A stretch of 64,000 nt of DNA from Krasilnikovozyma curviuscula (Eukaryota; Basidiomycota; Tremellomycetes; Cystofilobasidiales; Mrakiaceae), in the NCBI GenBank assembly GCA_014825775.1, contig MVAQ01000067.1, positions 27,791 through 91,790 of the forward strand. Direction: 5' to 3'. Below are positions 53,689 through 64,000 of this stretch, one piece after another. Position 1 is the first letter of the stretch. Every line of letters starts with the position of its first letter. The translations under genes were made by a program, and so were the position numbers. Below the pieces are notes generated by a model that did no database searches, had not been told where the DNA came from, and saw only the letters and a list, made by a program, of their open reading frames with translations.

Positions 53689-54996
53689 TTAGATTGTGTC
53701 CCTAAAAGCGTTCCAGACTTCGTCCCACAGGTCTTTTGTATACCCCACATCTACCTGCGGTTCCATAATAGTGTAAGCGTGTCCAACTCCGAGATATACT
53801 TTAGTTGCGACCTGTTGGAATGGTCAAGATGTAAGCTATCGCAAACGAGATGATGATAATTGCAAAGGAGCCATCATCCAATGACTCACTTTCACTCCAG
53901 ATTCTTCGATTCTCTTTGCGTAGGCTAGTCCCTCATCCCTTAGCAGATCTACCTCTCCCACGAAAACTGTAGTCGGAGGAAACTTCTTCAAGATGTCGGT
54001 TGGCGCTGAGATCGGTGATAAGAAAGTATCGCTACAATCATTAACAACTCCAGCATATTGAGTGATGAACCAGCGCATCAACGGGGCCGGTAGGTCACTG
54101 ATGAAGAAAGCACAATCTTTACGGAATGGGTATGATTGCTGAGTGGAAGAACAGCTTTACACACTTACGGGCAGTAGTAATTATCAGACCAGGATTGGTA
54201 GCAAGATGACGAATCAACTCTTAGATTCAACACTGGGTTGACAAGTATCTGTTTGAGCAATCGCCGCTCTGGATGGCTTTTGATCAACCGTTGAATCAAG
54301 ACGGTAGCCAAGTTTCCACCTCTGGCCCGTGAAAGATGAAGAAAAAAAACTTGAGGGAACGTTCGAACATTTCTAGTTACCCCACTCACGCAGATGTACC
54401 AGCTAAGACAACTTTGGAGAGATCCAAATCGAGGTTCAATGAAGTTGCGCTTTCCTGATATATCCACTCCAGGGCTGTCCAGCCGTCTTAGAACGATTAC
54501 AAGTAAGCGCCAGGAAGAGAGACGCTTTTCAAAACACTCACCATCAAGAGGTATAGGAAAGGGAAACTCAGGCGCTAGACGTTGGTGGGGTGCGAAGACA
54601 ACACTGCCAGGTCGAGCGATGCTGGCCATCAGACTCGGAGAGTTTCCTTCACCAACCCAGCCTGGCCATGCAAGAAAGCGATGCAGTTAGAAGTATCGTA
54701 TCTTTCCGGCAAAGATGTGAAGCTCAATGTTTACCTCCTCCTGCGTAATAGACGAATGCTGGAAGTTTCTCTTTTTCTTTGCTGATGGGAATATAAACAG
54801 TGACTACAACTCCCAGAGCAACCTCTGCTTCCAATACCCTTACACCTTCGATAATCTCCTCCTTATTGCTTGGTTTACGCTGGCCATTCCGTTGCAATGC
54901 TGGTGGAACAGAAACAGCCGAATCCGGGAGAGCGAGTATCGCTGTTTTATAAGCTGGAAGCAGTCTACCTTCTACGGAGGGATGAATGGGAGCCAT
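53689..54996 (-). CDS. Alpha/beta-hydrolase fold-3 esterase-like protein
   Basis: Six exons: 54735-54996, 54542-54661, 54390-54486, 54169-54321, 53890-54097 and 53689-53811, giving 320 residues. The ATG at 54996 ('MAPIHPSVEGRLLPAYK') is preferred over one at 55149, which adds basic sequence without domain character. What is seen: the oxyanion loop 'FVYYAGGGWVGEG', 'HQRLAPEFPFPIPLDDGW', the nucleophile elbow 'VVLAGTSAGGNLATV', the acid 'VGEVDLLRDEG' and the catalytic His in 'GVGHAYTIMEP'. The triad is complete, so it is likely an active esterase, lipase or deacetylase of the hormone-sensitive-lipase group. The usual HGGG oxyanion motif reads AGGG here. Substrate unknown. It neighbours an NmrA-like gene and an MFS carrier. 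Confidence 0.85.
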
Positions 54997-55347
54997 ACAG
55001 ATGTCGGTTCTGAGTGTTGATTGAAAGAATGGAAGTGGGCAGGCAAAAAAATTAGAGGGGCACCGGCGGGCCGTCGTCTTCCTCAAACCAACTGCCACGC
55101 CCGGTGAAGAGCTGGGGATACAAGCATATCGCGGTGGCGCCGAGAGCAACGATACTCGAACACAATATGCAAACCTTGATCTGGACTGTACTAGAAGGAT
55201 TTCAAACCCGATGTAGATTTGTTGAAGGAAGGGCTTTCAGATACATCGCAGTATAGATAGGGAGAGGCAGGGTAACGCATCGCGTGGCTCTGGATGATAT
55301 CGCATCAGGAAGAACCATGTCGACTTCTTTATAATTGAATAGCAATT
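54997..55347. other. Intergenic, alpha/beta hydrolase to NmrA-like gene
   Basis: About 350 bases between two minus-strand genes: hydrolase promoter and NmrA-like 3' UTR. An open frame continues into this region from the hydrolase but adds nothing recognisable. Confidence 0.35.
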
Positions 55348-56635
55348 CTAGAGAGCTTCAGCGATAGTCTGAACTGGACCCGAGTATGTAGTTTCAGTAG
55401 ATGGAAGAGTGAGCTTTCCACCTCCTTTGGCGACCTCAACCTGACAGTTGGAGAGAGGTTGAGATGTCAGTCAGTGGGGTGACCGCACGCAAGCTGAGCT
55501 AAAGTGATAAAGCGACCCACCTGCATAAACAAGGGGTACTCTGTCCAGTAGTTCTTTACACCCTGTGACACTTTCTTTTCAGCCTCTTCCAAGGCCTCAA
55601 ATGTGACTTCGAGCTTCTCCCCGTGCTTCTTTTCCCATCGGTCAACGACCTCAAGTTGGGTCAGCACCTCACCGCCCAGCACAATGGTGCCAACTTGTTG
55701 TTGGATTGAAAGTGGAGTAGTGGTGAGGTAATGGACGAACCATCTCGCCAAATGGTCTATAGTAACCCAGTTCGCAGGCTATGTAAGAAGGAGAGAGCCG
55801 CAAGCCGTTAGCCTCAACAAAATCAAAACAAAAGAGGGGTCGAGAGGACCAGCTTACCACTTTTCCAGATCCTATAATGTGGACTTTCTTTTCCTCCAGC
55901 CTCCAGTTGAAAGATGAGACTTCTGCTGGGATGTAAGGGTGCTGACTCGCACTAGGTGAAAGTGATGCGAGGGAGACGCAGAGAGATCAGACCAGAAACC
56001 TCTAGGGTAAAGATTGGAGTACATACTCTGTAGCAAAATTTTCCAAGATAACACCGTTGATTACCTTCAATAATGGCAAGCCAATTGCCTTTCCCTTGTC
56101 CAAGGTCTCCCTTCTGAGCCTGATGAGATCTACAGCGTCTTTGGCATTGAACTCCAACGAGAACTCCATTGGAACGAAGAGCTTCACACCAGCTTCCTTA
56201 GCAACGTCCAGGATCCTATCTCTCTGTGCCTCAAGACCAGCGTAGGAAGCAGTGAAGCAGAGAACAACGTCGACGCCAGTAAACATCCTGAGATGGAACA
56301 ACAGGGAGATCAGGTATGCTCCGATAAATAAGCTTCAACCTAGTGTTTTTATTTTTTACTCACTCTTTCATTTCGTTTTGTCCATACACTATCACTCCAG
56401 CCTCAAATAATGGGAAGTAGAAAGGGTGAACTGGATGACCAGAAGCCAACGAAATTCTGACTTCTACTCCTGGAACGCTGGCAAGCTCATAGAGAATGGG
56501 CGCTCCAGTCTTGTACTGTCGATTTGGTGGAAAGACGCAAGTTCACTTAGTATCTCAACCAATTGTGGATTGATCAATCCATCTCACCTTTCCGTTGACG
56601 ACTGCAAACTTAAGGGGAGGGAGGTCGACCGTCAT
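55348..56635 (-). CDS. NmrA-like / isoflavone-reductase-like NAD(P)-binding protein
   Basis: Six exons: 56588-56635, 56364-56515, 56027-56287, 55858-55945, 55521-55778 and 55348-55440, giving 299 residues. What is seen: an N-terminal Rossmann strand 'LKFAVVNGKYKTGAPILYEL' (the usual GxxGxxG reads N-G-K-Y-K-T-G, so cofactor binding may be altered), 'DVVLCFTASYAGLEAQRDRI', 'AKEAGVKLFVPMEFSLEF', 'LPLLKVINGVILENFATE', 'VHIIGSGKV' and 'WVTIDHLARWFVHYLTT'. This is the NmrA/PCBER/isoflavone reductase-like atypical SDR fold. Members are either reductases of small aromatic compounds or redox-sensing regulators. Which applies cannot be decided here. It is divergent from the MFS gene. Confidence 0.82.
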
Positions 56636-57087
56636 CTTGTTCTCAGGGGCAAGTTCCGAATTTGATGGAAATAAGCAAGTATGTGCAGGTTATTGGTTGT
56701 TAGTTGCTGGTACTCGACATCAGCTATTGCAGAGTTCCTCCAGCTTTTGTTGTGCTGCTGCTCATACGTCGGCGAGGCGGCGCGGCGGTATGCGTGCGCT
56801 GAGGGTAGGCGCTCTCGCTGGACCACTGGAGGACATGTCTCACGGCCCGCTGCGAATGTTTTTCACGCCTTGTGTGAACATCGTGCCCGCGAATGGCGCG
56901 AACGATGCTCACTGGATCGCTGCGCGACGCCCGCCTGTTTTGTCTTTGCGCACAACCCAGAAAGAATGGAACCATCGGTGGGGGGACTAGATAAAGCAGC
57001 ACCTAGAACAGGGACAATGTTTTCTTCCCTTCAGCGTCTCCCCACATTTCACCTTCCTTTCCGGCTACCCGCTAAAAAGATTGAACA
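56636..57087. promoter_or_regulatory. Divergent promoter region, NmrA-like / MFS carrier
   Basis: About 450 bases between divergent ATGs. GC-rich around 56770-56960. A shared regulator is possible because the two products could act on the same compound. No specific site is recognised. Confidence 0.4.
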
Positions 57088-59395
57088 ATGGCGACATTCG
57101 CACAAAAGGTGAGCGGTTCCCCTCTGCAGCACCCCGACCACCCGCCACTGAACATCCTACTTTCCAGTTTCGTAAATATATCTGGGACACAGATGAGAAA
57201 AGTAAGCGAATGCTTCTACTCGTTCTCTGTACTACTTCTGAGTTATGTTTTGAATCACTTGCAGGTCCTGCTGAGCGTAAGCTCGTTCGTAAATTGGACA
57301 TTGGTAGGCTACAATGACCTTGACTCTTCGGAGACCAGAGGCTCACTATTTTCACCATCTGTTTGATAGGGATCCTAATCTGCTGCTGTCTGGGATGGTT
57401 CATGAAGGTGCGGAGGTCTGCTCTATCGATTCCTACCTATTGTTTCTAATTTGTCAAGTCGTAACAATCGACAGGCTATCGACCAGAGCAATCTAGCAAA
57501 CGCCTACGTTAGTGGCCTGAAAGAGGATTTGGGAATCAAAGGAAACGAATACACGTAAGTCTTCCGCTTGCTCTCTTCATTGTAGTTCTATCTTAGTGAC
57601 CGCCTGTTTTTCAAGCTTCATGGGTACTTGCTACACCATTGCGTATGCGATCATGCAGGTACCAAGTACACTGATCATCCAGAAAGTTAGGCCTTCGTAC
57701 TGGCTTGCCTTCTGCGAAATTGGTTGGGGCGTGTTCACTTTCGCACAGGCGGGTGCGACGAGCTCGAGACAGATGTACGCCTTCAGATTCATGGTCGGCT
57801 TGTTCGAGAGCTCTTTCTTTCCTGCTATGATGTTTTTGATGGGGTCTTGGTACAACAAGCATGAGTTAGGGAAGAGAGGTTGGTGTCAAGTACCTGCCTC
57901 GTTCATCTCGCCAAGCTGACAAACACCTGCTTTACTTCAGCTTGTATCATGCACATGACGGGATCACTTGGAGCCGCCTTCTCTGGATATCTTCAAGCTG
58001 CAATTTTAAAGACATTGGGAGGACGACTTGGCCTTGCTGGCTGGAGATGGTAAGCGCACTGGTATATACCAGAGATTAACACACCCAGAATCTTGAGTCT
58101 CTAACGATCTACTTTTTTTGTTACAGGCTATACATCGTACGTGGAAAAAGCACATTGATCCCCTTCTCTTAACTGCCCTTTTGGTGCGAAAAATGATTGA
58201 CTGACTCAGACTCTCTTTGCATTCAATTCAGATCTGCGGTTGTATGACGATTCCATGTGGGATTCTCATCATCTTCTTATTACCGGACGTCCCAACCAAC
58301 ACGAAGGTTTGGTACCTCACACCAGAAGAACGAGCTCTGGCGCTCGAGCGCTGCGCCAATGCCCAAAAGGCCAAGCCTCAGCCGCTTAGCTGGAACCTCC
58401 TCAAGAGAGTGTTTGGACGCTGGCACTGGTATCTTTTTGTGCTAGGCTACGTGCTGTACGGAACTGGCTGTGCTTCAGCATCGTATTTCGGGATCTGGCT
58501 GAAGGCGAAAGGTTTCAATCAGTATTACCGTAACGTAATTCCTTCTTGCGCCAGTCTCATCTCAGCAGTTGCAATTTTTGCCTGGGGATTCTTGAGTGAC
58601 TTGACTGGGTCGCGATTCCTTTGGTTTGTCTCCTGCTGTCCTCTTTCTATCCTCAACACACCATTCTCTGACTTTATTGCTGGCCTTCCCCGCTCATTAT
58701 TTATAGGGTTCTCATTCCACTCCTGTATAGTCTCATACCCAACGGAATCCTTGCCGTTTATCCCAACAATAATGGGTTGATGGTGTGTTTCCATTGTTAT
58801 AATGGAGCGCCATGTGTTGTTATTAACCGTAACCGAACCTCTCCCTCCCCTCCAGCAGTTTGCATTTATCACCGGAGGTGTTCAGTTAATGACAGCAGTG
58901 TTCTACAGCTGGCTACAAGAAGTGTGTAGACATGACAACGAAGTAAGTCTCTCCCCTTTCAATTTTAAGTTTTGTGTCTGTGTGGAGTGGAGTTTCATTG
59001 CTCTTGATTTCACAGGAGAGAGCTATTGTCTTGTCCAGCTGCAACGGAATGCAGTATATGGTGGCAGCTTGGATGCCATTGTTGATCTTCTTGCAAACTG
59101 AGTAAGCGTAATGTCACTTCACAAACCGACTCCGCCTTGGTCTTGCTCACAATTTACAATTTCCGAATGCAGTGGTCCTTCCTTCCGCAAAGGCTTCCCA
59201 GCGACGTTTGCATTCTGCATTGCGGCTTGCTTCGTCGTCGTCGCAATCAAGTTCATGGCTGACAGAGAGGAAAAGATTTACAGCCTCAGAATTGCGACTT
59301 CTGAAGAGGAAGGAGGAAGCACCAAGGGCGAGCAGAACGAAGAGAAGACTGAGGTTGACGATCTAAGCCCTGTCATTGAGGAATTCAAAAGGTAG
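57088..59395 (+). CDS. MFS carrier, anion:cation symporter type (Dal5/Fen2/Liz1-like)
   Basis: Thirteen exons: 57088-57108, 57168-57201, 57265-57303, 57370-57407, 57475-57554, 57616-57878, 57941-58049, 58127-58136 (10 nt), 58232-58623, 58707-58782, 58856-58942, 59016-59101 and 59173-59395, giving 485 residues. What is seen: a short cytosolic N-terminus, 'AIDQSNLANAYVSGLKEDLG' in the first loop, 'YTIAYAIMQVPSTLIIQKVR', 'RFMVGLFESSFFPAMMFLMG', 'ACIMHMTGSLGAAFSGYLQA', 'CGCMTIPCGILIIFLLPDVP', and a C-terminal tail rich in Glu/Lys. The 'AYVSGLKEDL' pattern is typical of the pantothenate/allantoate/nicotinate permease group. The acceptor of exon 11 could be 3 nt later. The substrate is not decidable from sequence alone. 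Confidence 0.86.
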
Positions 59396-59720
59396 ACCAG
59401 GTGGGATCTTGACTTTGTCGTTCATTGCTGGAATGATTGCAGAGTTACAGTGATCAAGACACGAGATGCCATCAAATTAACGTAGATCACCAACAGAAAA
59501 TGGAAATTGAAAGAGCGTAAAATCGGAGTGGTATATATTTTGTTGAGCGACATCTTCACCGTAAGGTAATTGGATATGATAAACCTTGTGATGTTCAGCA
59601 AGTAAAGAAATGAAGAGGTGAAGAGCCTGTCCGCCTTCGCATGAAAGCGCGAGGACGGTCGAAGAAGTAATTGAACAGGTGACTGGTAGACTTTTGAGGT
59701 AAGGTTGTAGAGGAACTTTC
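59396..59720. other. Convergent 3' region, MFS carrier / CDC3
   Basis: About 325 bases between converging stop codons. An open frame continues from CDC3 into this region in another phase but is not supported. No gene or repeat is recognised. Confidence 0.35.
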
Positions 59721-62006
59721 TTATTTGCCGAGACCAAAACGCTTCTTTTGTGTTGAGCTCTTTTCTGGAGTAAGTGGTCTTCCCGATTCCTGCAAGGTAA
59801 GCGAGATCTTCAGCTAGAACTCTCTTAGAGTAGATTAGAGCGAAAACACTGACAACTCGTCGTTTCTTATCCTCCAAGTCCAGTCTCTGCTTCTCAAGGG
59901 CATCCTTCATCTCTCGATGACGAGCGTAGAGCTCTTCCTCACTCTGCTTCAACTTAGCTTCCTTCTCCTGCACCTTCTGCTGGAACACCATCTTCATCTC
60001 AGCCTCCATCTTAGCCAACTTCGCCTCGTGGAGGTTACGTTCCTCAGCCATCTTAGCAGCAGGACTGTCATTCAGAGAAATGAAAAAGAGTCAGCTACCA
60101 AACGTTCTTTTCGACAAAGACCATCAACTAACTTAATTTCCTTGAATACAGAAGGATCCTGTGCAACACCCATATTTAACAGCTTCTCGCTACGATACTT
60201 CTCGTAGAGGACATCATTCGTATGTTCCCTCAACTCCTCCATGTGTGTCCTGACCAGCATTTGACGAAGCTTGACAAAATCGCAGTGCTCCTCGTTGTCG
60301 ACCTCAACAACGCCCCACGGGTATTTACGTCCACGAACGCGACGGCCGTCAAGAGCATCAATTTCGACATCTGATCCGACGATAGCGAATGGAATCTTGG
60401 ACTGTATGCATAACAAACATTTGTGAGAATGATCAACGATAAGCAGTCTTTGAGCAATCTCACAGTAATTTCTTCGTTTTCAGCAATGGTTTCTTCATCT
60501 TCGTTTTCGTAAACTGGTGCTTGGAAGATCTGAATACCATGGTGGTTGATATCAGCCAGGATCTAAAACATGTCATACCAAACAGAAAGTCAGCACTGTC
60601 TCTTCCACAGCGAAGATGAAAAGTCTCAATCATTTGATACTGACCCGCTTCTTGAATGCTGTGATCTCATCATCCGTCAGAGTATCACTCTTGGCAATCA
60701 CTGGAATCAAGTTGACTTTTTGGTGAAGACGTCTCATAAACTCAACGTCAATTGGCTTCAATCTATTAGGAGACAGACACTGGTTGTCAGAATTGCTAGC
60801 TATGTGATTTCCATGTCATGAGAGAGGTAGAAGTCATTTCTACGTACGAGTGACCTGTGGGTTGGATGAAGTAGATGCAAGCGTGGATTCTATTGTCGAT
60901 GCTCTTCTGCCTGTTGACTCTGTTCTCCTGTTCAAGATAGGCTCCAAATCTGGATTCAATGTTATCAACAATTGGCTTCCATCTAGAGGCCAAACACGAA
61001 ATGAGAACGAGTCAGAACTTGAAATGGCGCAGGGGATGAAGGTGCAGTGCACAGATCGCGGATTGCAGAGAAGTAGAAAAATGGTACCAACGATTCGTCG
61101 TTGTTGACAAAGTCACCAAAGCCTGGGGTATCGACGACGGTCAATCTCAGCCTGACACCGTTCTCCTCAATATCTAAGGGGTAAGGCGCATGGGAATGCG
61201 GTCAGTATACGGCGAGGCGGGGTGTGAAACGCCTCGAAACTGAAAGGGACGAAGTACGCACCAGCACTCGTGCTCTCGACAGTAACGGTTGTTGGAATTT
61301 CAGTGCCAGGAGGAGGGTGAACTTTCTTCTTGTAAAGAGGGGTTGCGAAGAGAGTGTTGATGAGAGTTGATTTTCCTAGACCAGATTCTCCTACTACCAT
61401 CGCGGTGAACTGGAAACCTTTTCGCACGCTGTTGATCCAGATTCAGTGATAACATGTCAATTGGTTGGTTACAAGGGGACCATTAAAGCAGCGAATCGGT
61501 AGTGAGGTAGAGGGTGTTGATACCAGACAGAGGCAATGCGTGAAAATCAAAGAATCAAAGGTCTCAGCCATCTCTGTTCTTCTCCTCTCCAGGGGCGTGA
61601 AGTTCCATCTGGATTTACTGACCTCTTCCGGTGAACCTGGTTTGGCAGGTTGGCAAATCCTACATATCCCATTAGTTTCTTCTTGACCACGCTTGAGATT
61701 GGAGCAGGAGGAGCGGCATGTCCATTGGTTCCCTCAGAGAGCTACGCCAGCGAGAAAGCAGAGCACGGACAGCAACCAGATGGCAAAAACAAACAACACC
61801 AAACCAGCCATGAGCACCAAGCAAGTGATACCACGCGAGAAAACACGACGAGGTAGGCCATCAGAGTAGGAGCTTACGTGATTTGAGGAGCCAAAGGGAC
61901 CATCGGCGGGGGAAGGGTGGTATCCATTTCCATTCGTTGCTGCACCATTCGGCACGTATTCAGAAGGTTGGGGCTCAACTTCTTCGTAGGCAACCTCTTC
62001 AGTCAT
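59721..62006 (-). CDS. CDC3: Septin Cdc3
   Basis: Ten exons: 61878-62006, 61623-61741, 61262-61428, 61092-61173, 60848-60982, 60645-60762, 60464-60562, 60133-60401, 59854-60064 and 59721-59789, giving 465 residues. Septins form GTP-binding hetero-oligomeric filaments at the bud neck and septum. What is seen: a disordered N-terminus, '[20 protein letters not shown]', P-loop '[17 protein letters not shown]', '[18 protein letters not shown]', '[20 protein letters not shown]', G4 '[14 protein letters not shown]', '[19 protein letters not shown]', and a coiled-coil tail with '[20 protein letters not shown]'. The tail, including 'DPSVFKEIN', aligns with yeast Cdc3 and separates it from Cdc10, Cdc11 and Cdc12. 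The C-terminus '[10 protein letters not shown]' is basic, as in Cdc3. Exon 2 was placed by the conserved 'GYVGFANLP'. Confidence 0.95.
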
Positions 62007-62345
62007 AGCGAAGCAAGCAGAGCAAAGATTAGGGGGGAATGATTTTGATTTTGAACGTCTGAGGGCAGAAGAAAATGCGCTCAGACTTCACGCGTGCTGG
62101 TAGTGAATTTAAAGTTTCTGACTTCTGCCACTGCGTGTTTCCCATTCCACTTGTCAAGTACAGCAGAAAGACACAACAAGTTAAGTACCAAAGAGAGAAA
62201 TACGAAGTCCCGTCTAGATCACCACTTTCATTCAACTGATAATGCCCCTGTTTTCAAAGGCAACTTATCCTTCTTGTCTCGCTTGAGAGAATAAAAAGGT
62301 AGGACGGCTCTTCTCACTATAGGAGCAAAGTAAATTGAAGTTCCA
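62007..62345. other. Intergenic, CDC3 promoter
   Basis: About 340 bases between two minus-strand genes: CDC3 promoter and leader and the 3' UTR of the upstream gene. Nothing else is recognised. Confidence 0.35.
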
Positions 62346-63430
62346 TCACATGTACATCGAACTATCTGTAGCTTTCTTCGCGCTTTTCTTGCCAAACATC
62401 GAAGATGCACTCTTCCCCTTCGCATATGGACTCCACTGAACTTTCTCCTTTTCTCCAGACACATCTTCCAAAACTTTGGCAAGCGCAAAAAGTGGTGGGT
62501 CAGGTGTGGGGACCAAGAGCAGCGTTGCATTCTGGAGCAGTTCCTTGTGTTCAGAGGGGAGGGTCTGAGAGATGGAGATCGGTAGAGAAAGCGCAGAGAG
62601 TGTAAAACTGTTTGGCGGTTCAAAATGTTCAAGGCCAGACTTATACCATAATTGACAAAGGAGCCACCAGAGGGTAAGAGTAAGGAGAAAGAGAAGAGTG
62701 TTATGTCAGCCATCAAACTACGCGTTTTGGAAGGCGGCGACTGCTGTTTACCGGAGCGGAGTGATCCAAAGACGTTTGCAGGTATCGAATTGGTGGGAAT
62801 GGCATTTGTTCTTTAGAGTGGATGTAGAGAGAAGAGACGTAAGTAGAGATTGAGGTGATGCTGTAAGGGCACACAATCATTCGTGAGTCTCCTCCTCTTC
62901 TAGGAATGGCTTGAACAGAGAGCTTACAAAGATGGAGCTAATGCTAATAAAATTGTTCTCACGACCTTCGCGGCTAAACCTTTTGGAAGAGAGATTGTTG
63001 CAGGAGGAAGAACTACCAAGGTTAACGATCCAGGAGCTGAAGCCATTGTTGCAAACTGCAACGGCAAACCAGCAGAATGCCAAAGAATAGATTACAGGAC
63101 ACATTATTAGTATTTAGTTACTCATCTTGTAGTGTTAGGTAGGCAACTCACGACCTCACCATCATTGCCCTGCTCGAAGACCTGGCCGATAATTTCCAAG
63201 TCTTTCAGCCCAAAACTCCAGTTCTCAACGACTGAACCAGCTTCAACAAAGACAGCTTTTCCTCCTTTAACTGGTTTGGTTGAAGACCACGATATCGAGA
63301 CATCTGGTAGAGACGCTTGCGGGATTCGTTTCAGTACTGGTGGTCCTTCATCGTCCTCTTCTGAGTCGGATTCCAGATTGTGACGAGGCGGAGGATGTGA
63401 CAAAGAAGTAGGATCTGTGTGAGGGTCCAT
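62346..63430 (-). CDS. Possible proteasome assembly chaperone 1 (PAC1/Pba1)-like protein
   Basis: Four exons: 63152-63430, 62928-63055, 62752-62860 and 62346-62639, frame-continuous, giving 269 residues. What is seen: an acidic, Pro-rich N-terminus ('DSEEDDEGPPVLKRIPQA'), an alternation of strands and helices ('SLTLVVLPPATISLPKGLAA'), 'PFPPIRYLQTSLDHSAPSGL', 'EHFEPPNSFTLSALSLPISI', and a C-terminal part with 'KELLQNATLLLVPTPDPPLF' ending in a Lys-rich tail. The 'RYLQTS ... FEPPNSFTLSAL' order loosely recalls the 'LRALKT ... LEQPNIVHDLPAAVL' part of PSMG1, a chaperone of 20S alpha-ring assembly. The match is weak and by eye. The protein could equally be an unrelated fungal family. No signal peptide or membrane span. 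Confidence 0.4.
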
Positions 63431-63902
63431 TTTGATGATAGTTCAGCCCAAAGCGAGACTGTGGTTATCCTAGTCGGTGTTTTCTCGAGTGCAGACGATG
63501 CTCCACGGTACAACTAAGCGCCACAAACTCTTTCGACTGTAACTCTTCGTCACTTGTGAATTCATTTTTCCGAAACTTAAATAAAAAAGAGAAGAATTAA
63601 ACAAAAATTCAAACTGGTAATCGCCGTGGTTGTTGGTTGCGATGATGAGTATTTGGAAGGGGGTTGTGTTTGTGGTTGAAAGGAAACGCTTTTTTTCTGT
63701 TGGAGTTGTTGTGGTTGGATTGTTGGAGAACAGCCGTTTGGAACTTACATCAAGCGGACACAAAGGCGACGTTTGGAGAAGACGAAGCTGCCGGACGGGA
63801 TAGTTGTGACCGTGGACGTTTCAAAAAGTGGTAGTGATATGTGGTGTGGTGACGTGACGTGACTGGTGATTGAAGAAAAGTGCACGAGATTGAGAAGTAT
63901 GC
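63431..63902. other. Intergenic, right-end spacer
   Basis: About 470 bases upstream of the PAC1-like gene, holding its promoter. Rich in short A/T and GT runs. No gene recognised. Confidence 0.35.
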
Positions 63903-63941
63903 CTAGGCACTACTCCTAGCTTGTTTCTCCTGCTCCAGCCT
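63903..63941 (-). CDS. Candidate last exon of a minus-strand gene running off the right edge
   Basis: On the minus strand a good acceptor (a T-rich stretch, then ccattttgcag, with a possible ctgac branch point upstream) is followed by twelve codons and a stop. The peptide is 'RLEQEKQARSSA', a charged helix such as ends many proteins. The rest of the gene would lie beyond base 64000. With only 39 coding bases the call is tentative. Confidence 0.3.
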   Translation of the reverse strand, partial: RLEQEKQARSSA

Positions 63942-64000
63942 CTGCAAAATGGGGCAATTTTTCAAAAACGATGTCAGTGACATTCCGACAGCTTATAGCC

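Noticed and set aside
59422..60051. Long minus-strand frame reading through the end of CDC3
   Set aside because: It includes the last CDC3 intron. The spliced form gives the expected basic Cdc3 C-terminus, while the read-through has no known features.

Overview
This window is nuclear DNA from a basidiomycete fungus, most likely a Tremellomycetes-type yeast (Cryptococcus/Kwoniella relatives). The reasons are gene architecture and content. Almost every gene is cut by many short introns (mostly 45-110 nt) with GTNNGT donors and CTNA-type branch points. Genes lie on both strands with short spacers. The best-recognised proteins are fungal (Ada2, Cdc3, RTA1 family, DUF3844, Zn2Cys6 and bZIP regulators, GT61, CE9-like amidohydrolase). 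The placement rests on gene style, not on a database search. I saw no prophage, CRISPR array, rRNA gene, tRNA gene or transposon.

Layout. 1-1005 (-) is the 5' part of a ferric-reductase-like gene cut by the left edge. 1634-2922 (-) is a Pex26-like tail-anchored protein. 3717-12331 (+) holds four metabolic or housekeeping genes: a glyoxylate/hydroxypyruvate reductase family member, proteasome ATPase RPT3, UDP-GlcNAc pyrophosphorylase and pyrroline-5-carboxylate reductase. 12426-15381 (-) is a 13-exon Zn2Cys6 regulator. 16333-16998 (-) is a small ABM-domain protein, divergent from ADA2 (17351-20328, +). 20663-25935 (-) holds a tiny disordered protein, a GT61 glycosyltransferase and a secreted pepsin-type protease, which is divergent from a SulP sulfate permease (26614-29718, +).

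29850-32231 is a head-to-head pair, SEN34 (-) and ELP5 (+), both acting on tRNA. 32614-34080 (-) is a DUF3844 membrane protein. 34555-38675 (+) is a 17-exon membrane-anchored CE9-like amidohydrolase, followed by a thioredoxin-fold protein. 39663-42590 is a second tight head-to-head pair: a rhomboid-like protein lacking the expected catalytic residues, and a GNAT protein with a C-terminal Cys/His finger. 42661-46082 (-) holds a second 2-hydroxyacid dehydrogenase and a bZIP factor. 47611-51127 (+) holds an unrecognised 492-aa protein and an RTA1-family membrane protein. 51237-56635 (-) holds a BCS1-like AAA ATPase, an alpha/beta hydrolase and an NmrA-like protein. 57088-59395 (+) is an MFS carrier. 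59721-63430 (-) holds septin CDC3 and a possible proteasome-assembly chaperone. A candidate last exon of another minus-strand gene lies at 63903-63941.

The genes do not form one pathway. Local links worth noting are SEN34/ELP5 (tRNA), RPT3 with a possible assembly chaperone (proteasome, 55 kb apart), UAP1 and GT61 (glycan synthesis), and a small hydrolase/NmrA/MFS block that could be a catabolic neighbourhood. I did not find a clear dedicated novel system. The most unusual items are the apparently dead rhomboid, the GNAT-finger fusion, and the 5-nt microexon with two GC-AG introns in the amidohydrolase. All splice models were built by hand from donor/acceptor signals and checked for reading-frame continuity; none has transcript support.
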